Positions 13,937 to 18,457 of a stretch of DNA of 18,457 bases are shown in pieces. Position 1 is the stretch's first letter; each line of letters opens with the position of its first letter. The DNA comes from Terrisporobacter othiniensis (lineage in GTDB: Bacteria; Bacillota; Clostridia; Peptostreptococcales; Peptostreptococcaceae). The stretch spans positions 1 through 18,457 of the forward strand of contig NZ_JWHR01000119.1 in the NCBI RefSeq assembly GCF_000808015.1, written 5' to 3'. A model generated the notes under the pieces. The model saw only the letters and a list, made by a program, of their open reading frames with translations. It ran no database searches and had not been told where the DNA came from. Position numbers and translations under genes: made by a program.

Positions 13937-15067
13937 ATGAAAAATAAGTTTGAAATTTTTAATAAAATAAAGATAGATACGGATAAATATGAGGAGGCTG
14001 AAACTAGCAATAATGAAGAATTAAAAATAAAAATGAAAGAAAAATTAAACTCATCAAAAAGATTAAATAAAAAGAAAGTAAAACATAATAAAATTATAAA
14101 AGGTATTGCATCAATAGCAATTATAGCTATGGGAATTGGTGTATTTACTCCTTCCTTAGCAGATAATTTGAAAAAAAGATTGCCAGAGTTTGAAACAATG
14201 TTAGATAAAATAAAAGAGTCTGTTGATGGTGGTACAGTTGAGTATGATCCTAAACTCTATCCAGAACTAGAAGAAGAAAAAGAAGAACATAAAAAAAGTA
14301 AACTTATAGCAACGCCTATAAATGTATCTAGTAAAGATGATGGATTAAAAATTACCATAGATAAAGCAATGTATGACAAGAAAAAGTTATATCTTGATAT
14401 GACTCTAACAACAGATGAACCTTTCAATGAAAGTAAGTATAAAAAAACAGTGGGTGACTCTCCTTATGGTGATGGAATAAAAGAAATGTATATTGAGGAT
14501 TTAATAATATATATGAATGATATTGAGGCAGATGGTTATGGTTATGGTCCTGGTATTGTTGAATTTGTTGATAAAAATACTATTAAACTTAGTTATTTAA
14601 TTGAGCTAGATATTAATAATGATATTGAAGATGTAAATTTTAAAATAAGTTTTGGAACTAAAAAATATAAAGATTCTTTATTTACAAATTCTTATGATGG
14701 AAAATGGTCTTTTGATTTTAATATAAAAGCCATAGATGATAATGCAAAGAGTATAGTAGTAGATAAAAAAGATGGAGATTACACTTTGAAAAAAGTTGAG
14801 GTAACAGATACATATATTGAAGTTAAAATGGAACTTCCTTTCCAACCATCACTGGGAAATCCTCATGATAACTTTATAATAGTTTATGATGATAAGGGAA
14901 GAGCGTTGGAAATGTCTACAGGAAGCGATGGAAAAAATAAAATGTATACTCAAATAAATGAATTAATTGATATAGGAGAAATTCCTTTATATATTGATAT
15001 TTTAGTTTGTACAAATTATGGAGAAGAAGCAAATCCTTTATCTAGTTTTAGGGTAGACCTGAAATAA
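13937..15067 (+). CDS. DUF4179 anti-sigma factor, single-pass membrane protein
   Basis: This 376-residue protein has a cytoplasmic N-terminal part (1-53) rich in Lys and Glu, one membrane helix (about 54-74, IIKGIASIAIIAMGIGVF), and an outer part of about 300 residues. The region right after the membrane (PSLADNLKKRLPEFETML, then an acidic linker) and the beta-rich outer domain beginning near ATPINVSSKDDGLKITIDKA match DUF4179 proteins, which are encoded directly after ECF sigma genes in clostridia and bacilli. It probably holds the sigma factor at the membrane until an envelope signal is sensed outside. No zinc-binding HxxxCxxC motif is present, so it is not a ZAS-type anti-sigma. A terminator at 15164-15198 ends the unit. 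Confidence 0.87.
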   Translation: MKNKFEIFNKIKIDTDKYEEAETSNNEELKIKMKEKLNSSKRLNKKKVKHNKIIKGIASIAIIAMGIGVFTPSLADNLKKRLPEFETMLDKIKESVDGGTVEYDPKLYPELEEEKEEHKKSKLIATPINVSSKDDGLKITIDKAMYDKKKLYLDMTLTTDEPFNESKYKKTVGDSPYGDGIKEMYIEDLIIYMNDIEADGYGYGPGIVEFVDKNTIKLSYLIELDINNDIEDVNFKISFGTKKYKDSLFTNSYDGKWSFDFNIKAIDDNAKSIVVDKKDGDYTLKKVEVTDTYIEVKMELPFQPSLGNPHDNFIIVYDDKGRALEMSTGSDGKNKMYTQINELIDIGEIPLYIDILVCTNYGEEANPLSSFRVDLK

Positions 15068-15163
15068 ATTTATTGATTTTAAGGAAGTTAAAAATAAGCT
15101 TAAAGAATTAATTCACAAGATTGTAAATAATATCTAAAGAAATTGTAATATTAAGAGGGGTAG

Positions 15164-15198
15164 AAAACTGTATGTATTTATCCTACGTACAGTTTTTT
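15164..15198 (+). terminator. Intrinsic terminator of the sigma/anti-sigma operon
   Basis: AAAACTGTATGTA (15164-15176) pairs with TACGTACAGTTTT (15184-15196), with one G-T pair and a 7-base loop, followed by a T-run. It lies about 97 bases after the stop. Confidence 0.88.
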
Positions 15199-15260
15199 AA
15201 TGTATAATTAAATTATAGAAATAAGTTAAATATTAAAAATAATAAAAAATAAAAGACTAA

Positions 15261-15329
15261 ATGATAGTAGGCATGGAGTATATAGTAACTGATGAAAAAT
15301 TAGAAGATATTTTCTTGGGATTAAATTAA
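15261..15329 (+). pseudogene. Possible C-terminal remnant of an ABC ATPase-like protein
   Basis: A 22-codon frame ends YIVTDEKLEDIFLGLN. The LEDIFLxL ending is common at the C-terminus of ABC-2 type transporter ATPases. There is no good SD, and upstream the frame contains stops in A/T-rich sequence. It ends 12 bases before the next gene and could equally be chance sequence. Confidence 0.25.
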
Positions 15330-15341
15330 GGGGATGGGTAT

Positions 15342-15599
15342 ATGTTTTTTAATAAACAAGTAATTTATAATGGGTCATCAAAGAAGAAATACAATGAAAT
15401 AATTAATATACTAGAGTTGAATAATATAAAGTATACTGAGAAAATAAGAAATATAAATAAAGATATTGGACCTATGATGAATAAAATGATGGTTGGAACT
15501 TTAGGTGAAAAAGAAGATTTTTCTTATGAGTATACTATTTGGGTAAGCGATGAGAAATATGAACTTGCTTCTAATTTAATAAAAAATATTGAAATTTGA
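15342..15599 (+). CDS. Small protein, putative DUF2007-like
   Basis: This 85-residue protein has the shape of small alpha/beta proteins of the DUF2007 or putative signal-transducing type. It has an N-terminal strand (KQVIYNG), a helix (KKKYNEIINILELNNIKY), a variable middle with GTLGEKEDFSYEYTIWV, and a last helix (DEKYELASNLIKNIEI). No catalytic residues or metal site are visible and it has no signal or membrane segment. The SD AAGGGGATGGG lies well before ATG 15342. It is followed by a zinc-ribbon protein gene 85 bases downstream. The family call is tentative; the open frame, SD and regular secondary-structure pattern support a real gene. Confidence 0.65.
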   Translation: MFFNKQVIYNGSSKKKYNEIINILELNNIKYTEKIRNINKDIGPMMNKMMVGTLGEKEDFSYEYTIWVSDEKYELASNLIKNIEI

Positions 15600-15684
15600 T
15601 TTATGTCTAATTTTATAATTAGCATAAAAATTAGAATTTAGATAACATATTACTAAAAATATAGTAAAGAGGAGAGTATAAATT

Positions 15685-15900
15685 ATGAAATGTCCATATT
15701 GCAATAATGAGATGGTGTTGGGAATTATACGTGGGGGAAGAGACTCAGTAAAATGGATTCCTAAGGAAAAAGATAAAGGAGCAATTTTATCAACCTTTGT
15801 AAAAGGAGTTACAATTTTAGAGTGGATGAACTCAAAAGTAGAAGGATACTATTGTAAAGAATGCAATAAAATTACCATAGATGTGCCAAAACAATTATAG
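15685..15900 (+). CDS. Small zinc-ribbon protein (PF20097/DUF6487-like)
   Basis: This 71-residue protein starts MKCPYCNNEMVLGIIRGGRD and ends with YYCKECNKITIDV, so two CxxC pairs (Cys3, Cys6, Cys56, Cys59) bracket about 50 residues and should bind one zinc. The middle has the WIPKEK motif typical of these small clostridial and bacillus proteins, for which no function is known. The SD GAGGAGAG precedes ATG 15685. The frame ends with TAG at 15898-15900 but stays open in the same frame to 16035, discussed as a separate remnant. The domain itself looks complete at this length. Confidence 0.75.
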   Translation: MKCPYCNNEMVLGIIRGGRDSVKWIPKEKDKGAILSTFVKGVTILEWMNSKVEGYYCKECNKITIDVPKQL

Positions 15901-16038
15901 TTTTATAGAAAGTATGAAGAAGTGAAAGATTTACTGAGCAAGTTTAATATTGATTTGCCAAAGAAAGGCACTTCTACAGATGGTGGAAAAGAATTATACA
16001 CTATCTCATTTGATTTAGATAAATCAGGCGATGTTTAA
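15901..16038 (+). pseudogene. Orphan C-terminal gene remnant in frame after the zinc-ribbon stop
   Basis: The 45 codons after the TAG of the zinc-ribbon gene are open in the same frame to TAA 16036-16038. They encode protein-like sequence: YRKYEEVKDLLSKFNIDLPK, then a short linker, then KELYTISFDLDKSGDV. There is no start codon with an SD of its own. It may be the tail of a decayed gene or an extension cut off by the TAG. I do not recognise a family. Confidence 0.35.
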
Positions 16039-16097
16039 TTGAAGATTAATTATGATATAGTGATATAAAAGTCTAGTAAGATTATAAGAGGTGAAAA

Positions 16098-16634
16098 ATG
16101 AAACTTATAAGAATATGCTCCAAAGATGATCGTTACTTTAAAGAGCCTATGGAAATATATAAAAGTAGCTTTCCAATATTTGAACAAAGAACGTTAAAAT
16201 CACAGATAGATGTATTAGAAAATAAAGAATATTATTGTAGTGTTATTTATGAAAATGATTAACTAATAGGAATACTTTTTTATTGGGAATATGATAAATA
16301 TAGGTATATAGAACATTTAGCTATACCTAAAAAATTAAGAGGAAAAAACTATGGCTCTAAAATATTAGAAAAGTTCTGCCAAAGTAATAAAAACACTATA
16401 CTAGAAATTGATATTCCCATAGATGATATATCAATTAAAAGATTAAATTTTTATTCCAAATTAGGTTTTAAAATACAAAACTTTGAACATATACATCCTC
16501 AATATAGAAAGGAATATGAGGGTCATAGTTTGAGAGTGATGAGTTATAATAAAGATTTATCAGAGGACGAGTATTATATATTTAATGAATTTTTAAATAA
16601 AACAGTTATGAAGTTTTCAGAGTGCAACGTTTAA
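16098..16634 (+). pseudogene. GNAT family N-acetyltransferase, broken by an in-frame TAA
   Basis: The frame from ATG 16098 (SD AGAGGTG) would encode 178 residues but has TAA at codon 55 (16260-16262). Before it the protein reads to YCSVIYEND, after it LIGILFYWEYDKYRYIEHLA, the normal beta strands of a GNAT fold. The acetyl-CoA motif follows as LRGKNYGSKILEKF, matching R/Q-x-x-G-x-G/A, and the late NFYSKLGFK motif is intact. The expected residue at the stop is a polar one such as Lys, Gln or Glu, so a single base change from AAA, CAA or GAA explains it. There is no in-frame ATG soon after the stop for reinitiation. The rest of the gene is undamaged, so the lesion is recent, or a sequencing error. 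The substrate is unknown. Confidence 0.8.
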
Positions 16635-16661
16635 GGATAGGCAAAATGTCTATCTTTTTTT
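16633..16661 (+). terminator. Intrinsic terminator after the acetyltransferase gene
   Basis: GGATAGGC and GTCTATC (stem about 16635-16654, with G-T pairs) enclose a 5-base loop, followed by seven T. It directly overlaps the stop codon of the acetyltransferase frame. Confidence 0.8.
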
Positions 16662-16704
16662 ATTGTAAGGAAATTATATGTTATCTGTCCTGTGTATGGC
16701 GTAT

Positions 16705-16750
16705 AATTTCCAACTTTGTTACTTGAGCAATGAGCGAAGCGAATTTTTTA
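16705..16750. repeat. Interspersed intergenic repeat, short copy
   Basis: This copy reads AATTTCCAACTTTGTTACTT at its head and GAGCGAAGCGAATTTTTTA at its tail. It matches the ends of the 93-base element at 10169-10261 but lacks that copy's hairpin-rich middle. It lies between the acetyltransferase terminator and the hcp promoter region. Confidence 0.6.
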
Positions 16751-16802
16751 CATATTAGTTTGCTTTTTATAAAAATTTCCAAAGTCTTATATAAGTAACT
16801 AT

Positions 16803-16845
16803 ATTTTAGATGAATTTAGTAAAGAATATAATATGAATCTAAAAT
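16803..16845. promoter_or_regulatory. hcp upstream region: -10 element framed by a 9-bp inverted repeat
   Basis: ATTTTAGAT (16803-16811) and ATCTAAAAT (16837-16845) are exact inverted repeats flanking TATAAT at 16827-16832. No good -35 is visible, which fits an activator-dependent promoter. The right arm abuts the SD AGGAGG (16847-16852). I do not recognise it as a known HcpR, FNR or NsrR site. Confidence 0.45.
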
Positions 16846-16860
16846 TAGGAGGTAAAGACA

Positions 16861-18341
16861 ATGGGAAATAATATGGTAATGGAATATTCTATGTTTTGTT
16901 ACTAATGTGAACAAACAGCAGGGGGAAAGGGCTGTACAAAACTAGATGTATGTGGAAAAACACCAGAAGTAGCAAATCTTCAAGACTTACTTATTTATCA
17001 AATAAAAGGGATAAGCTGCTATGCAAAAGAGATAGTTGAAAAAGGAGAAAATGTAGATAAAGATATAGTAAAATTTATTAAAAATTCTTTATTTACAACT
17101 TTGACAAATGTAAATTTTGATGCTGATATTCATGTACAAATGTTAAAAGAGTCTCAAAAAATAAAAGAGGCGTTAAGAAAAAAGTGGGTAAAATTAAAAA
17201 TGATACAGAACATGCTACATATAATTTAAGTGAAACAAAAGCAGAAATGCTTCAAGATGCAAAAAAAGCAGGAATAATGTATGATGGTGAACTGGACCCA
17301 GATATTCGTTCACTACGCCAAACTATAGTATATGGATTAAAAGGAATTGCAGCTTATGGTCATCAAGCAAGAGAGCGGAGTTACTTCGATGATGAAGTTG
17401 ATAATTTTTATGTTAGGGCGTTGGAAGCAACAACAGATGATAATTTAAGCCTTGAAGATTTAATAAGATGGACTATGAGAACTGGTGGAATGATTCCTTG
17501 TCATGGTTATCCACAACTTAAAAAGTATGATCATTTAGTAGGAAATTTTGGTGGTGCATGGCAAGATCAGCAAAAAGAATTTGATAACATACCAGGTTGT
17601 GTACTTATGACTACAAACTGCTTGATGAAACCTAGAGAATCATACAAAGATAGAATATTTACTACAAGTGTAGTTGGTTGGGATGGTGTTAAGTATATTG
17701 GGGTAGGAGCAGATGGTAAAAAAGACTTTACTCCAATAATAGAAAAGGCACTTGAACTTGGAGGATACGAAGAAGATCAAGAACCACATGAAATACTAGT
17801 TGGGTTTGGCCATCACGCCACACTTTCTTATGCAGAAGATATTGTTAATGCAGTTAAAGACGGAAAAATAAGACACTTTTTCTTAATAGGTGGATGTGAT
17901 GGAGCGAGACCTGGTAGAAATTATTACACTGAATTTACTAAAAAAGTTCCAGATGATTGTGTGATTTTAACGCTAGCTTGTGGTAAATATAGATTTAATA
18001 AATTAGATTTTGGGGAAGTAGCAGGCCTTCCAAGACTTCTTTATGTTGGTCAATGTAACGATGCTTATTCAGCAGTTAAAATTGCAACATCTCTGGCAGA
18101 TGCTTTTGATACTGATGTAAATGGATTACCACTATCATTAATCATATCTTGGTATGAACAAAAGGCAGTGGCAGATTTATTGGCATTACTATCACTTGGA
18201 ATAAAGGGCATATATTTAGGCCCTACACTTTCAGCCTTCTTAAGTCCAAATGTACTTCAATATTTAGTAGATACATTTGATTTAAGATCAATAAGCACAC
18301 CAGATGATGATTTAAAAACTTGCTTACAACAAGGAATATAA
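16861..18341 (+). pseudogene. hcp: Hybrid cluster protein (hydroxylamine/NO reductase), disrupted
   Basis: The frame starts at ATG 16861 behind AGGAGG and reads to MFCY, then TAA (16903-16905) where the family has Gln (FCYQC), then CEQTAGGKGCTKLDVCG, so the N-terminal iron-sulfur Cys residues remain. A run of six A at 17178-17183 lacks one base and shifts the frame; the rest (from 17184) is open to TAA 18341. Around 17484-17489, RWTMRTGG runs straight into MIPCHGYP, where family members have roughly 55-60 more residues including a GHDL motif, so an internal in-frame deletion is likely; the total is about 494 codons against about 550. All recognisable hybrid-cluster ligands remain: HGYP, QKEF, TTNC, GGCDGA, LACGK, GQCND and EQK. 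Intact Hcp reduces NO or hydroxylamine in the cytoplasm. Function is very probably lost here. Confidence 0.88.
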
Positions 18342-18428
18342 ACAATAATTTTTATACTGTGATGTTTGAGTATAATGTAATTGTTAGAGTAACTAATAAA
18401 GTATTGCAGTAATTTTAAGTTATTTAAA

Positions 18429-18457
18429 GACCGTGTTAGAATAATACGGTCCTATTT
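18429..18457 (+). terminator. Probable terminator after hcp, cut by the window end
   Basis: GACCGTGTT (18429-18437) pairs with AATACGGTC (18443-18451), with one G-T pair, followed by CTATTT at the window edge. The 87 bases between the hcp stop and this hairpin hold no other visible feature. Confidence 0.65.

Noticed and set aside
13807..14010. Minus-strand open frame across the sigma/anti-sigma junction
   Set aside because: It is a shadow of A/T-rich coding sequence; both plus-strand genes have clear domains and SDs.
16260..16905. Stop-codon reassignment (TAA read as Gln) as an explanation for the broken GNAT and hcp genes
   Set aside because: Intact genes in the window end at TAA where their families end, hcp has a frameshift and an apparent deletion as well, and no suppressor feature is visible.

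Overview
The window looks like chromosomal DNA of a strictly anaerobic, low-GC Clostridium-type Firmicute. Codon third positions are almost all A/T, Shine-Dalgarno sequences are strong (AGGAGG-like), and intrinsic terminators are hairpin plus T-run. The gene content also fits: hybrid cluster protein, a C_GCAxxG_C_C protein, a desulfoferrodoxin-like regulator, a DUF4179 anti-sigma factor and an AIM24 protein. The species cannot be fixed from sequence alone. I see no rRNA, tRNA, CRISPR array, transposase or phage module.

Layout. (1) 1-2038: a plus-strand run of small membrane and envelope genes: the end of a DUF3955 protein, DUF2975 with its YozG-like HTH partner, a single-TM protein, a lipoprotein and a 55-residue membrane protein. 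(2) 2179-2908: a C_GCAxxG_C_C redox protein and a one-domain rhodanese. They end at a probable bidirectional terminator facing a minus-strand gene that fuses an XRE helix-turn-helix to a complete two-domain desulfoferrodoxin. (3) 3756-5089: a DUF2238-type membrane protein and an AIM24 protein. (4) 5221-10106: a minus-strand TetR regulator divergent from an ABC ATPase and a 1135-residue FtsX-type permease with a long coiled coil; the shared intergenic region carries three copies of a 10-bp sequence. (5) 10432-13220: two separate single-gene units, an arginase and a membrane-anchored M28 aminopeptidase, the latter behind two related palindromes. (6) 13406-15067: an ECF-type sigma factor and its DUF4179 anti-sigma partner. 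(7) 15261-18341: two small intact genes among several broken ones (a possible ABC-ATPase tail, an orphan C-terminal piece, a GNAT acetyltransferase with an in-frame TAA, and an hcp gene with a stop, a frameshift and an apparent internal deletion).

How the genes work together. Three pairs are clear functional units: DUF2975/HTH, TetR/ABC exporter and sigma/anti-sigma. A redox or sulfur theme links the C_GCAxxG_C_C protein, the rhodanese and the HTH-desulfoferrodoxin regulator, but co-regulation is inference. The right end looks like a region under relaxed selection.

The most interesting object is the HTH-desulfoferrodoxin fusion (2959-3555). It keeps every expected iron ligand of both centres but has Asn-Asn in place of the Glu-Lys pair next to the first His of the catalytic centre, as might be expected of an oxygen or superoxide sensor that evolved from superoxide reductase. 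I do not see a clearly new multi-gene defence or mobile system.
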